A stretch of DNA of 44,054 nt from Acidobacteriota bacterium (GCA_013285705.1 JABDHA010000031.1:61-44114), one strand, 5' to 3'; numbered from the stretch's first letter, positions 19,620 to 28,004 are shown. Program-made: numbers and translations. The notes: a model not told the origin generated them from the letters alone.

Positions 19620-19633
19620 GCTTTGCTCCGAAG

Positions 19634-19667
19634 TCGCACAGCCGGCCCCAAAGGACTGGCTGTGCGA
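19634..19667. terminator. hairpin between convergent purA and degP genes
   Basis: TCGCACAGCC (19634-19643) and GGCTGTGCGA (19658-19667) form a 10-bp stem in the 65-bp convergent gap. The T-run is poor in both directions; position is the main argument for a transcript end. Confidence 0.5.
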
Positions 19668-19684
19668 AACGGATTGGTGATTGA

Positions 19685-21238
19685 CTAGCCATTCGCCGGG
19701 TGCAACACACGGAAGCTGTTGCCACCGTTCGACCACACCAGCACGAGCGCATCCTGTCCACTTCCGACGCCGCCAAGTTCGCTCGCTACGTCGGACGCTG
19801 AGGTCATCGGTTTGCGGTTTACAGAAACGATCACATCCCCGGGCTGGAGACCGGCATTGTCCGCCGGGCTGCCCGACCGCACATCCTGAACCACAGCGCC
19901 GCGTACATCTTCCGGCAGTTGTATCTGGTTGCGGATGTCGGGTGTAAGGTTCGCGAGACTCAGGCCCCAGCGCCCCTTGCCACTGCCGCTCTGCGCGACT
20001 TCATGGTCCGCTTTCGCCTGCTGCGGTTCCAGAGTTACCGGAACGTTCAGCGTCTTTCCATCTCGGGCTACTTCAAGATGAATGGTATCGCCAGCCTGTT
20101 TTTGCGAGACTTCCATCTGCAGTTCTCCGGCATCGCTGACTTCCTTTCCGTTGAGCGCCGTGATCACGTCGCCCGTCTTCAGTCCAGCCTTACCGCCGGG
20201 TGAATCCGCACTTACATCGGATACCACGGCACCCACCGCTTTATTCATCTGGAAGAACTTGGCATTGTCCGGGGTTACGTCAGCGATAGTGACGCCCATA
20301 AATCCGTGGCGTACTTTACCGTCGTGGATCAGCGTCTCCGCAGTGTGCTGGACGATTTCCTGCGGTATCGCAAATCCCATTCCAGCGAAGCCGCCAGTCT
20401 GCGAGATGATAAACGTGTTGATTCCGATCAGCTCTCCACGCGCATTCACTAAAGCACCGCCAGAGTTGCCCTGATTAATCGCCGCATCCGTCTGAATGAA
20501 CTCGCCGGGTTTACGTCGATCGGCGGCTGAAGGGTTGGGACGGTTGAGCGCGCTGATAATTCCGCGCGTGACCGTGAAGCGGAAGCCCAGAGGATTGCCA
20601 AAGGCAAGCACTAACTGTCCAGGACGCAGCTTGGAGGAGTCACCCCACGGTACGCTGGGCAGATTTTTACCGTCGATTTTGATAACGGCCAGATCCGTAA
20701 GAGGATCGGCGCCCACCAATTTTGCCGAATAGACTTCGCGATTGCTCATCGTGACGTGAATGTCGATGGCACCATCGATGACGTGGTTGTTGGTCACGAT
20801 GTATCCATCAGGCGAGATGATCACGCCGCTTCCGAGACCATGCTCTATTGTTGGCCCTTGCTGCGGTTGTCCATGAAAGAACTGTCCGAAGGGTGAGTTC
20901 GGTCCTGCGATGGGCGGCCCCTGTTGTTCCTGCTGCCCGTCCTGGTCATCGTCATCGCTGACTGGCTGCTGTGAATTTACTTTCGAGGTGACGGTTACGT
21001 TGACCACCGCAGGTGTCACTCGCGCAGCCAGCGTTTCCATGGCGTCATCGAGTGACAATAGCGGTCCCACACTCTGGTCATCGAGCGGTGCAGCCGCTGG
21101 TGCAGGTGATAGCGCAGCCATCACTGCGGATGCGGGTCTCATGACTTCATAAGCACCCAAGGACAGCGCAGCTCCCGCGACCATGGCGGGAATGACCACG
21201 CGCCGCTTGAGCAACGATTTTGCTTTTCCTACGTTCAT
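19685..21238 (-). CDS. DegP/HtrA-type serine protease with two PDZ domains
   Basis: A 517-residue periplasmic protease-chaperone. An N-terminal basic stretch plus hydrophobic segment (residues 12-32) acts as signal or anchor. The triad is His152 (TNNHVIDG), Asp182 (LTDLAVIK) and Ser259 (NQGNSGGAL). PDZ1 spans about residues 310-400 (GAVVSDVSADSPGGKAGLKTGD) and PDZ2 about 425-515 (GAVVQDVRSGSPADNAGLQPGD). An acidic/Gln-rich linker (residues 91-110) precedes the protease domain. Members degrade or refold damaged envelope proteins. It is the last gene of the blaI-blaR1 group, and a BlaI-like palindrome lies 15 bp before its start (21253-21268), so its expression is likely under BlaI control. Confidence 0.93.
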   Translation of the reverse strand: MNVGKAKSLLKRRVVIPAMVAGAALSLGAYEVMRPASAVMAALSPAPAAAPLDDQSVGPLLSLDDAMETLAARVTPAVVNVTVTSKVNSQQPVSDDDDQDGQQEQQGPPIAGPNSPFGQFFHGQPQQGPTIEHGLGSGVIISPDGYIVTNNHVIDGAIDIHVTMSNREVYSAKLVGADPLTDLAVIKIDGKNLPSVPWGDSSKLRPGQLVLAFGNPLGFRFTVTRGIISALNRPNPSAADRRKPGEFIQTDAAINQGNSGGALVNARGELIGINTFIISQTGGFAGMGFAIPQEIVQHTAETLIHDGKVRHGFMGVTIADVTPDNAKFFQMNKAVGAVVSDVSADSPGGKAGLKTGDVITALNGKEVSDAGELQMEVSQKQAGDTIHLEVARDGKTLNVPVTLEPQQAKADHEVAQSGSGKGRWGLSLANLTPDIRNQIQLPEDVRGAVVQDVRSGSPADNAGLQPGDVIVSVNRKPMTSASDVASELGGVGSGQDALVLVWSNGGNSFRVLHPANG

Positions 21239-21252
21239 TGTTGTTCTCCTGT

Positions 21253-21268
21253 AACTAAATAATTAGTT
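21253..21268. promoter_or_regulatory. BlaI-like operator upstream of degP
   Basis: AACTAAATAATTAGTT: arms AACTAA/TTAGTT with a 4-bp spacer. It is nearly identical to the perfect palindrome before blaI (23161-23176). It lies in the 52-bp gap between blaR1 and degP, 15 bp from the degP ATG. Confidence 0.7.
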
Positions 21269-21290
21269 GATGCAGGTAAAAAATTTTGCG

Positions 21291-22724
21291 CTAGATTGAC
21301 CCCTGCGTCACTCCCGCTTGCTGCGCAGCCAATGCCGGAGCTACCAGAACGATGTGCCAAACCTGCGTCTTCCAGACAGCCGCATTCATCTGCGGACTGT
21401 CCCCATAACCGAACTCGGCTGTCTCGACGAACACCACCATCTGTGCGACCGGGCTGACATTCTTTCCAGCTCTTAATCCGACAGCTTTCGCCATCACCAT
21501 TTGCGGAGCAACTCCTTGCTGCGGAAATTCAGGTTGCGGAAGTTGAGCAAGCAGCTTGGTCGGGACCGGCCGGGATGAACTGTGGCGCTTTGCCGTCTTC
21601 CGGCTCACGGCCAGATGCTTGGGGGCCGGCGTCGGTATATGAAAGGATGCTGGGATGACGGCTGCAGGCGCGCTCATCCGATCGATGTCGCCCGCAGGCA
21701 AGGGTGTTTTTATCGTGGCCATGCGGGCTGCAGAAACCGATTGATTCGGCCCAACGGCCACCAGATGCGGCGCGCAATAGGACAGGGCAAAGCATGCCAG
21801 CGAGAAGACACTCGCCAATCCCAAAGCTGGCTTCCAAACTTGAGTGGTAGTGGGCCGTTTTGCATCCAGAATTTTGGTGATTCGCAGCGACAGCTCCTGT
21901 GCTCTGTGCACGGCAGCCTGGGCCATCGTCCAGCCCCGACGGGCGCAGCTTTTTTCGAGCAGCTCGATCAGGCAGCTCGCGTACGCGCGGGGATTGCCGG
22001 TAATCGCCAGCACGGTATCGTCGCACGCCATCTCCCGTTCGAGAGACAGCCGCGCATCAATCCACCAGACCGCCGGATGAAAGAAGAAAATCGCTCGCGC
22101 CATCTTCTGCAGCAAATTGGTCCAATCGTCGCGCCGCCGCAGATGCGTTAGTTCATGGATCAGGATCGGCTTCAGCTCGTTCGTAGTAAGCTCTCGCAGC
22201 GTCCAGGCTGGCAGCATGATCGCCGGTTTCCAGAAGCCGATTGCTGCCGGAACCTTGACCTTTTCTGAAACTGCCAGGCAAACCTGTCTTCCCGCGCCAT
22301 ACTGCTGCAGGATTTCTTCGATTTCTGGGTTGAATTGCGACAGGTCAACGACCGTGCAGTTCCTTCGAATCATCCAAACCTGCCACAGTCCGGCTGCAAC
22401 GCGGGCAAGCGCCACAAGGGCTGCGAACATCCACACAGCGAAGATCGCCATGGCCCAGAAGGTGGAGATAATAACCTGCGAATTCCCATGATGCGCTGCC
22501 AGCAGAGGCAGCACATGCCTCATCCCGAAACCGGCAGGAAAGGACAGTCCGACCACAGCAATCAGCGCCATAAACCAGACGGCGAAGCGGGTTCCTGCGT
22601 TTTGCCGTCCGATAAGACGCAGCAGCAACCACGCAAACAGCGCGACCAGCAATCCTTCCGGCAGCGAGTTCAGCATTCGCTCCACCGAAATTTTTGCGAT
22701 GTCCTGCATCCCGAGCCAGCTCAT
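21291..22724 (-). CDS. M56-family membrane metallopeptidase (BlaR1/MecR1-like)
   Basis: A 477-residue polytopic protein. Several membrane segments occur in the first 120 residues (LLVALFAWLLLRLIG, FAVWFMALIAVVGLSF, WAMAIFAVWMFAALVALA). The gluzincin motif is His190-Glu191-x-x-His194 in LIHELTHLRRRDDW, with a third ligand candidate Glu231 in SLEREMACDD. In BlaR1 this domain cleaves the BlaI repressor after sensing. The C-terminal region here (about 310-477) has no penicillin-binding SxxK/SxN/KTG sensor domain; it is Pro/Ala-rich with a strand-forming end, so the signal is not obviously a beta-lactam. It overlaps blaI by 4 bp. Confidence 0.88.
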   Translation of the reverse strand: MSWLGMQDIAKISVERMLNSLPEGLLVALFAWLLLRLIGRQNAGTRFAVWFMALIAVVGLSFPAGFGMRHVLPLLAAHHGNSQVIISTFWAMAIFAVWMFAALVALARVAAGLWQVWMIRRNCTVVDLSQFNPEIEEILQQYGAGRQVCLAVSEKVKVPAAIGFWKPAIMLPAWTLRELTTNELKPILIHELTHLRRRDDWTNLLQKMARAIFFFHPAVWWIDARLSLEREMACDDTVLAITGNPRAYASCLIELLEKSCARRGWTMAQAAVHRAQELSLRITKILDAKRPTTTQVWKPALGLASVFSLACFALSYCAPHLVAVGPNQSVSAARMATIKTPLPAGDIDRMSAPAAVIPASFHIPTPAPKHLAVSRKTAKRHSSSRPVPTKLLAQLPQPEFPQQGVAPQMVMAKAVGLRAGKNVSPVAQMVVFVETAEFGYGDSPQMNAAVWKTQVWHIVLVAPALAAQQAGVTQGSI

Positions 22725-23113
22725 CGTTCGGCTCCCCCGTCGCTCTGCTCCAACATTTCTTTTAACCGCTTCAGTTCTTCGGGAGCGATCCCGCGCTCTT
22801 CCAGAATATTGAGCACCAGATCCTCATGTGAGTTCCGGAAAAAGCGGCCGACCAGATGCCGTATCTCTGAACGGCTGGCCTCGTCGCGCTCCACCAATGG
22901 ACGGTACACATGGGCACGGCCATCTTTGGAATGTTGCACATAGCCCTTCCGCTCGAGAATGCGGATGGTGGTCAGAACGGTGTTATAGGCCAGAACGGGT
23001 GGATCGATGAGCGCGTCGAGTATCTGTTGCACGGTGCCTGGCCCCTTCTGCCATATCACCTGCATGATCTTCAGCTCGGCTTCCGTCAATGTTTCGGAAG
23101 ACTTCCTTGGCAC
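22721..23113 (-). CDS. BlaI/MecI-family transcriptional repressor
   Basis: A 130-residue winged-helix repressor of the Penicillinase_R family. LTEAELKIMQVIWQKGPGTVQQI and YNTVLTTIRILERKGYVQHSKDGRAHVYRPLV are the conserved DNA-binding blocks. The C-terminal helices (EIRHLVGRFFRNSHEDLVLNIL...) mediate dimerisation. The gene is first in a minus-strand unit with the M56 peptidase and degP. A perfect palindrome (23161-23176) lies 47 bp before its start, the expected place for autorepression, and a near copy precedes degP. Proteolysis of the repressor by the partner peptidase is inferred from the BlaR1/BlaI paradigm. Confidence 0.93.
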   Translation of the reverse strand: MPRKSSETLTEAELKIMQVIWQKGPGTVQQILDALIDPPVLAYNTVLTTIRILERKGYVQHSKDGRAHVYRPLVERDEASRSEIRHLVGRFFRNSHEDLVLNILEERGIAPEELKRLKEMLEQSDGGAER

Positions 23114-23160
23114 GCGATCCTCCTGCTGCTATCCATTAGACGCAGCACTTCTTCAAAGGT

Positions 23161-23176
23161 AACTAATTAATTAGTT
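23161..23176. promoter_or_regulatory. BlaI-like operator upstream of blaI
   Basis: AACTAATTAATTAGTT is a perfect 16-bp palindrome. Family operators are AT-rich dyads of this type. The neighbouring gene-free stretch 23177-23473 contains only dispersed repeats. Confidence 0.75.
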
Positions 23177-23230
23177 AATCTCAAGGCGCCGAAGATTTTG
23201 GTAGTGGGTCAGTGCAAACTAACCCACGCC

Positions 23231-23258
23231 GTCATCCTGAGCAACGCGAAGGATCTGC
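23231..23258. repeat. dispersed GAAGGATCTGC-type repeat, copy 2
   Basis: GTCATCCTGAGCAACGC followed by GAAGGATCTGC, same design as 7499-7526. Confidence 0.6.
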
Positions 23259-23288
23259 AGGCAGTTAACCGACTAATAAAAAAGAATT

Positions 23289-23346
23289 GTCATCTTGAGT
23301 AGAGTTTGGCGCGCATTTTTGCACCAAACGCAGTCGAAGGATCTGC
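23289..23346. repeat. dispersed GAAGGATCTGC-type repeat, copy 3 (expanded centre)
   Basis: GTCATCTTGAGTAGAG, then about 30 unrelated bases containing TTTGG/CCAAA arms, then TCGAAGGATCTGC. The ends match the other copies while the centre is longer. Confidence 0.5.
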
Positions 23347-23394
23347 TTTTATTCTCCGCTGCAGCACTTCATTTGTGCGGGCTGGGAAAGAAAT

Positions 23395-23422
23395 GCAGAT
23401 CCTTCGCTCCGCTCAGAATGAC
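23395..23422. repeat. dispersed GAAGGATCTGC-type repeat, copy 4 (inverted)
   Basis: GCAGATCCTTCGCTCCG followed by CTCAGAATGAC: the reverse complement of the motif in copies 1-3. Copies 3 and 4 face each other and could form a long stem, possibly ending the redoxin-protein transcript whose stop is at 23474. Confidence 0.6.
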
Positions 23423-23473
23423 AACTCTACTTGAAGTACAAAATGTTGCCCTATCCCCATATTTCGATAAGGC

Positions 23474-24610
23474 CTAGTTGTTCGACGCCCAGTATTTATT
23501 GAAGCCGATATAGTCGGAGGGCATGGCCGCCAGGATTTTCCGGCGCATCTCCAACAGGTCGACTGACCCGAGTGTCTTATAGATGACCTTGCCGTCAGGA
23601 CCAAAGACAACCGTGTAAGGCACAGCCGACTGCCATGCTGGATCGAATGCTGCCTGCAATGCGGAGGTGTCGTCTGAGCCGAACAGCAAATTGCGGCTGG
23701 TGGCATGCTTCTTTTCAAGGAAGCGCAGCACGCCCGGCTCTTCATCGGGCATGTTGGCTGCGACCGTGATCAGATCAAAGTCTCGCGCGCTGTACATGCG
23801 ATACGTATCCTGCAGATCAGAGAATTCAGCTACGCAGGAGCCACACCACGTAGCCCAGAAGCTGACGACGGTGACATGGCCCGCCGGGTTGGTGCGCAGC
23901 TTCTTCAGTCCCGCGGCATCCACCTTTTCTACATGGACAGGTTCCGCGTTGAGCTTCTGGTCTGCGGCCTCACGCTGTGGGATTTTATCCGACCACTTCG
24001 TCGAGCAGCCGAAGACCCCGGTATGCTTCACCGCGACCTCTTTGCCTGCCAGCAGCGCGTCGATTGCATTCTGCGCATCGTGCGTCTTAACCATCTCGAT
24101 GCGGTAGCTGTTGTCGATCCGGCCTTCATAACGAAGACGGCGGTCCTTATCGAAGATAAAGACATGCGGCGTGGCCTGCGGACCGTAGGCCTGCGTCACC
24201 GATGTCGTATCGCCGGCATACAGGTACGGATAATGAAGATGCTTGTACTGGACGCGGATCTTCATATCATCCAGCGTGTCGCTGACGTCCGAGGAATCGA
24301 GTTCATCGATCCGGATGGCCTTGGGATCGTTGCCCTGAATCGCAACGACGGCCACGCCCCGCTTTCCATAATCTTCGTACAACTGCTCGATGCGCCGTTC
24401 ATACATCTGAGCGATCGGGCAGTGATTGCAGGTGAATACCACGACCAGGATAGGACTGCTCGCGTAGTCGCTGAGTTTATGCACTTTGCCGTCGACGCCT
24501 GGAAGCGAAAAGTCAGGCGCGGGCGAACCCAAAGCAAGAATCGGATGCGTCTGCTGTCCCCAGAAGGGAACAGCTAACAACAACAAGATGAACATGAACT
24601 TCTTTGACAT
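23474..24610 (-). CDS. exported double-thioredoxin protein (peroxiredoxin-like plus TlpA-like)
   Basis: A 378-residue secreted protein with two redox domains in one chain. After a signal peptide (FMFILLLLAVPFWG), domain 1 (about residues 25-190) is AhpC/TSA-like with CNHC (Cys61, Cys64) in VVFTCNHCPIAQ, the signature of the thioredoxin-like group often found with secreted oxidoreductases. Domain 2 (about 225-365) is TlpA/ResA-like with CGSC (Cys256, Cys259) in SFWATWCGSCVAEF and a cis-Pro region VPYTVVFG. GGAGGAATTA immediately before the ATG at 24610 fixes the start. It is the last gene of an operon with the Tat-exported isomerase-like protein and ThuA. Confidence 0.88.
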   Translation of the reverse strand: MSKKFMFILLLLAVPFWGQQTHPILALGSPAPDFSLPGVDGKVHKLSDYASSPILVVVFTCNHCPIAQMYERRIEQLYEDYGKRGVAVVAIQGNDPKAIRIDELDSSDVSDTLDDMKIRVQYKHLHYPYLYAGDTTSVTQAYGPQATPHVFIFDKDRRLRYEGRIDNSYRIEMVKTHDAQNAIDALLAGKEVAVKHTGVFGCSTKWSDKIPQREAADQKLNAEPVHVEKVDAAGLKKLRTNPAGHVTVVSFWATWCGSCVAEFSDLQDTYRMYSARDFDLITVAANMPDEEPGVLRFLEKKHATSRNLLFGSDDTSALQAAFDPAWQSAVPYTVVFGPDGKVIYKTLGSVDLLEMRRKILAAMPSDYIGFNKYWASNN

Positions 24611-24646
24611 TAATTCCTCCATCGTGCCCTTGACGCGCCAGGGCAG

Positions 24647-25447
24647 TTACGCGAGCTTTCTCGCAAACGTTACTTCTTGCGCCATATCCTGATTGACGTC
24701 GCCTTCTTTTTCATATTCGACGGCGACAAGGCCGGGGAAGTTCTGCCGGTGCAGCTCCTGCATCACTTCCGGAATCTTCGCGATGCCGGAACCCAGCAGC
24801 ACATTCACCTCTCCACCTTTCGCCTGAATATCCTTCAAATGCACCATCCGTAAACGCGGCGCGAGCTTGCGGATGGCATCCGCCGGGTCATAGCCGCACG
24901 ATGCAAAGTGCCCGGTGTCTGCCGTGGCGCCCATCGTCTTCGACAACCCCGATAGCGCATTCAGTACGTCTTCCGGACTTTCATACGCAAATTTATATGG
25001 GAAGAAATGATTATGAAGTCCAAAGGTCAAGCCTGCCTGCGTCAAACGCTGATCGATTTGCTTCAGAACATCTTCGGTCGCATCGCCGGTAATATTGGTC
25101 GAGCCGAGCAGCTTCGCGAAGCGCACGGCATTGTCGATATCTCCGTCAGTTTTGATAGTCGCGGCATAGTAAGACACGCAGCGGATGCCGGCGCGATCCA
25201 ATTTTTCCCTGGTCGTGCGGAACAGCTGATCCTCCGGATGGCTCAGCAGCATGAACTCGCCTCGCGACATCTCGATCTCACGAACGCGCAGAGCGTTCAA
25301 TTGCACAATCATGTCGTCGATCGAGAGGCCATGATAACTGTAGGTGCCTACCCCAATATTGAGCGAACTGAAGGCATGGAGCGGAGCCGCCACAGTAGCC
25401 AGAGAGCAACCGGCGGCGAGCTTCACGAAGGTGCGTCGTGTTGTCAT
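24647..25447 (-). CDS. Tat-exported sugar phosphate isomerase/epimerase-like protein
   Basis: A 266-residue AP-endonuclease-2/xylose-isomerase-like TIM barrel. The N-terminus TTRRTFVKLAAGCSLATVAAPLHA is a twin-arginine signal, so the protein is probably folded with its metal in the cytoplasm and exported. Barrel motifs include GLHNHFFPYK (metal-binding His/Asn-His), ATADTGHFASCGYDP (Asp-x-x-His), MVHLKDIQAK and VAVEYE. Substrates of such secreted members, common next to ThuA genes, are modified sugars; which one is unknown. ATG at 25447 is the usual Tat start; an ATG at 25474 overlapping the thuA stop (TAATG) would add nine residues. Strong coupling with thuA either way. Confidence 0.85.
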   Translation of the reverse strand: MTTRRTFVKLAAGCSLATVAAPLHAFSSLNIGVGTYSYHGLSIDDMIVQLNALRVREIEMSRGEFMLLSHPEDQLFRTTREKLDRAGIRCVSYYAATIKTDGDIDNAVRFAKLLGSTNITGDATEDVLKQIDQRLTQAGLTFGLHNHFFPYKFAYESPEDVLNALSGLSKTMGATADTGHFASCGYDPADAIRKLAPRLRMVHLKDIQAKGGEVNVLLGSGIAKIPEVMQELHRQNFPGLVAVEYEKEGDVNQDMAQEVTFARKLA

Positions 25448-25473
25448 TCGGCGTGAAAAACTCCTGTCGCTCA

Positions 25474-26307
25474 TTACTTGGACGAACCGGTCGAAACCGG
25501 TGGCTGCGACGGCGTAATGTCCGCATCTACCAGTCCCATGGCCCACTTGATGGCTCCGACATACATCTGTTGCAGCCGAGGATCATCCCAGTTCTCCTCC
25601 GGATGTCCAAGCGTCGAGTAGTACACGCGCCCTTTCCCGTACATTTTTGCCCAGGTTACGGCAAAGTCATGATCGGAGCGGTGGATCTTTGGATTCGCCA
25701 GATCGAGCTTGCTGGCATCAAGGCTCATGAGGACATGCACCTTGTCGCGCGAGAAAGATTTCATCTGATAAATCTCGTCGCGAAGCGTAAAGGCGCGTGG
25801 CCATTGCTGCATGCCGGGAAATTTCGGATCTTCGACGATGATCGGAGCATCGAACGTCCCCCAGGGATGCTCGTCAAACGTCCCGCCCACCATATCTACA
25901 AATTCAGGCCACTTGGTAAAGGTGATGGCTGCGCTATGAATACCGATAAACCCTTTGCCGTCGTCGTGAATGAAGGACAGGAAATCGGACTTCTGCTGTG
26001 CGTCCATTTCCAGATCGCCGCCAGTGAAAAAAAGCACGGCATCGAAGTTCGTCAAATTCTTGGCGTTATATTCGAGCTTCTTTTTCGTCAGCGCTTCGGT
26101 ATCTGTGCGGATGGTCGTATCCCACAAGCCGGTCTGCTTCCCAAGCCGCTCGATCGTGGCCATTGCATGCGAGACAGACTCATGCCGGTATCCCTTCTCT
26201 TCGCCGATTACGAGCAGATGCTTCTTCTGGCCGTTGCTGGATTGAGCTGGCGAGGCAAGGGCGACCGCCGTACAAAGCAGAATCAGGGCGTAGCGGACAG
26301 CTTTCAT
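25474..26307 (-). CDS. ThuA-domain protein
   Basis: A 277-residue exported protein. After a signal peptide (YALILLCTAVALASPAQS), the class-I glutamine-amidotransferase-like ThuA fold is seen: HLLVIGEEKGYRHESVSHAM, DAVLFFTGGDLEM, GKGFIGIHSAA, HPWGTFDAPIIVED and GRVYYSTLGHPEENWDD. ThuA proteins were named after a trehalose-utilisation locus and take part in keto-sugar metabolism in some bacteria. Here the partner genes are the Tat-exported isomerase-like protein and the double thioredoxin, first to last in one minus-strand operon. A promoter should lie in 26308-26553, where an 11-bp dyad (26440-26450) is found. Confidence 0.9.
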   Translation of the reverse strand: MKAVRYALILLCTAVALASPAQSSNGQKKHLLVIGEEKGYRHESVSHAMATIERLGKQTGLWDTTIRTDTEALTKKKLEYNAKNLTNFDAVLFFTGGDLEMDAQQKSDFLSFIHDDGKGFIGIHSAAITFTKWPEFVDMVGGTFDEHPWGTFDAPIIVEDPKFPGMQQWPRAFTLRDEIYQMKSFSRDKVHVLMSLDASKLDLANPKIHRSDHDFAVTWAKMYGKGRVYYSTLGHPEENWDDPRLQQMYVGAIKWAMGLVDADITPSQPPVSTGSSK

Positions 26308-26439
26308 AAAATGGCGATAATCCTAAGATTGCGATTCCGGATTTCCGGAAAAATATTGCCCATAATTCTTAATGTGGCCTGTGAAATCAATCGGTTGTTC
26401 ATGGGCGGCCAACGGCTTCAATTTGTTTGTAATGTTTTA

Positions 26440-26450
26440 TAACTAAGTTA
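26440..26450. promoter_or_regulatory. TAACT-A-AGTTA dyad upstream of thuA
   Basis: A perfect 5+1+5 inverted repeat in the 246-bp gap between the ROK regulator stop and the thuA start. It could be a repressor site for the adjacent ROK regulator. This is suggested only by position; an imperfect ACTA-N5-TAGT dyad lies in the ROK/SIS divergent region at 27964-27976. Confidence 0.3.
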
Positions 26451-26553
26451 GCGGATGCATATCACTGCATCATATTGTGAATAGTGTGTCAAGGGTTTCC
26501 TGGCGTCAAACGATGGCGTCAGAGTAAACCGAACGCGGTCGTAACACGCCATT

Positions 26554-27762
26554 TCAAGCAAAGGGTTGCGGAAGCAGCACGGAAGAAAGGGCATCAAGCG
26601 CCAGGGAGATTCCACCCCAGAGCGTGGCGCGTGTGCCCAGAGCGCTGGTGCCAATTTTCGTTACCGCAAACTCGCTTCCCTCAAGCTGTTTCAGCACCGA
26701 GCTGATCAATACAGGATGACTCCCAATTTCTCCGCCTAAGAGAACCAGGCCCGGATTCAGAATGAGGGAGAGGTTGACGATGATGTCGGATACGATCTCT
26801 GCCCGCTGCCGGACGATTTTTTGAGCGTACGTATCTCCGGAACGCGCCAGATCCATAACCCCGACAGCATCCATCTCTTTTCGCATCCCTTTCGGATCGA
26901 TGCCCGATTTCCCATTCTTTTCCTGCCAGCTTTTCAAGATTCCGGAACCAGTCAACACGGTCTCGAGTTCGCCGAATTCATGAATGGTCGGCTGCCTGCG
27001 CGTTATGTGTGGCAGGCGCAGATAAGCAATTTCTCCCGCGGACCATTGCGAACCATGGTGGATCTTGCCGCCGAGAACAATGCCCGCACCCACGTTGGTC
27101 CCGATACTGATGAAGACGAAATCCTGCTCGGTCTGTGCGGCTCCGCAATAATGTTCGCCCTGCGCAGCCAGATTCGTATCGTTTTCGACGATCACCACGC
27201 ATCCGGCGATTTTGTTCAGCATGGCACGCAGGGGAACCGCGCGCCACCCTTCCAAAGTGCTGATCGAGAGGACGCTGCCATCTTCCACATTTGCGATGGC
27301 TGGTACTCCGACCACCATGATCAGCAGCTGATCCCGCGTCTTTTTCTGCTTGCGCAGCAGACTTTGTATTGCGCTGTCTATATAACCGCAAATAGCCGCG
27401 GGCGTCTTCTTCCGCTTCGTGAGCGCGATCTTCAGCGTGTCCAGCTCGTTCCCGTTCAGGTCAGTGAGCAGAAACGAGATGCTTTCGGCAGTGATTTCCA
27501 CTCCCAGAACGCAGCCACGCTCGGCTTTGAAGCGGATCATGTCCGGAGGACGGCCGCCGCTGGATTCTCCTTCGCCCAGCGGCTCGACCAGGTTCTCAGA
27601 CAAGAGGTCCTTGACCACATTGGTGATCGTCGGAGCGCTCAGTCCGGAAGCGCGGACAAGGTCTGCTCTGGAGCACGAGCCACATTCGCGCAGTAGAGAC
27701 AAAATGCTCAACGCGTTTGTATGACGCAGGACAGCGGGTCGGCCAATAGATATTTTCTTCAC
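26554..27762 (-). CDS. ROK-family transcriptional repressor (NagC/XylR-like)
   Basis: A 402-residue regulator. Residues 12-75 form a MarR-like winged helix (LSILSLLRECGSCSRADLVRASGLSAPTITNVVKDLL...GGRPPDMI). A ROK sugar-kinase-like domain follows, with NDTNLAAQGEHY (catalytic-type Asn-Asp) and SIGTNVGAGIVLGG. The usual ROK zinc motif CxCGxxGCxE is not present; ITRRQPTIHEFGELETVL stands in its place. The GTG at 27762 is chosen because relatives begin KKxSIGRPxVLRxTN. It is divergent from the SIS-MFS-ROK kinase operon, which it probably represses until a sugar or sugar phosphate binds. Confidence 0.9.
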   Translation of the reverse strand: MKKISIGRPAVLRHTNALSILSLLRECGSCSRADLVRASGLSAPTITNVVKDLLSENLVEPLGEGESSGGRPPDMIRFKAERGCVLGVEITAESISFLLTDLNGNELDTLKIALTKRKKTPAAICGYIDSAIQSLLRKQKKTRDQLLIMVVGVPAIANVEDGSVLSISTLEGWRAVPLRAMLNKIAGCVVIVENDTNLAAQGEHYCGAAQTEQDFVFISIGTNVGAGIVLGGKIHHGSQWSAGEIAYLRLPHITRRQPTIHEFGELETVLTGSGILKSWQEKNGKSGIDPKGMRKEMDAVGVMDLARSGDTYAQKIVRQRAEIVSDIIVNLSLILNPGLVLLGGEIGSHPVLISSVLKQLEGSEFAVTKIGTSALGTRATLWGGISLALDALSSVLLPQPFA

Positions 27763-27960
27763 TCAGGCGCGGAAAACAGGAATCGAGATATCGCCGGTAT
27801 CAGCCGGTCGAATGTGCAGCATCCATTCCTGTATATCACTATTACCGATAGCCATCAGCGGCAAAATAACGCCATCCGGAGCCATCCTTTTCGGCGCTGA
27901 TGCTTCTACCGGGTCAATCCCACTTCCAAAGAAAGACTTGCTTTCACGGGAGTCAACCAA
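27763..27960 (-). other. in-frame leader ORF directly upstream of the ROK regulator
   Basis: 65 codons from an ATG at 27960 ending in TGA immediately before, and in the same frame as, the GTG of the ROK gene. The peptide (ending TGDISIPVFRA) has no recognised domain. It may be a leader peptide, an accident, or the trace of a longer gene; the 27763-28004 gap is also the divergent promoter region. Confidence 0.25.
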
Positions 27961-28004
27961 GATACTAAAGAATAGTTAATAAGTGGCACTTTTAGGAACA
28001 TGCA

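Noticed and set aside
18279..19736. Long open frame opposite purA (485 codons)
   Set aside because: Mirror of a highly conserved gene in GC-rich DNA; no domain, no ribosome-binding site.
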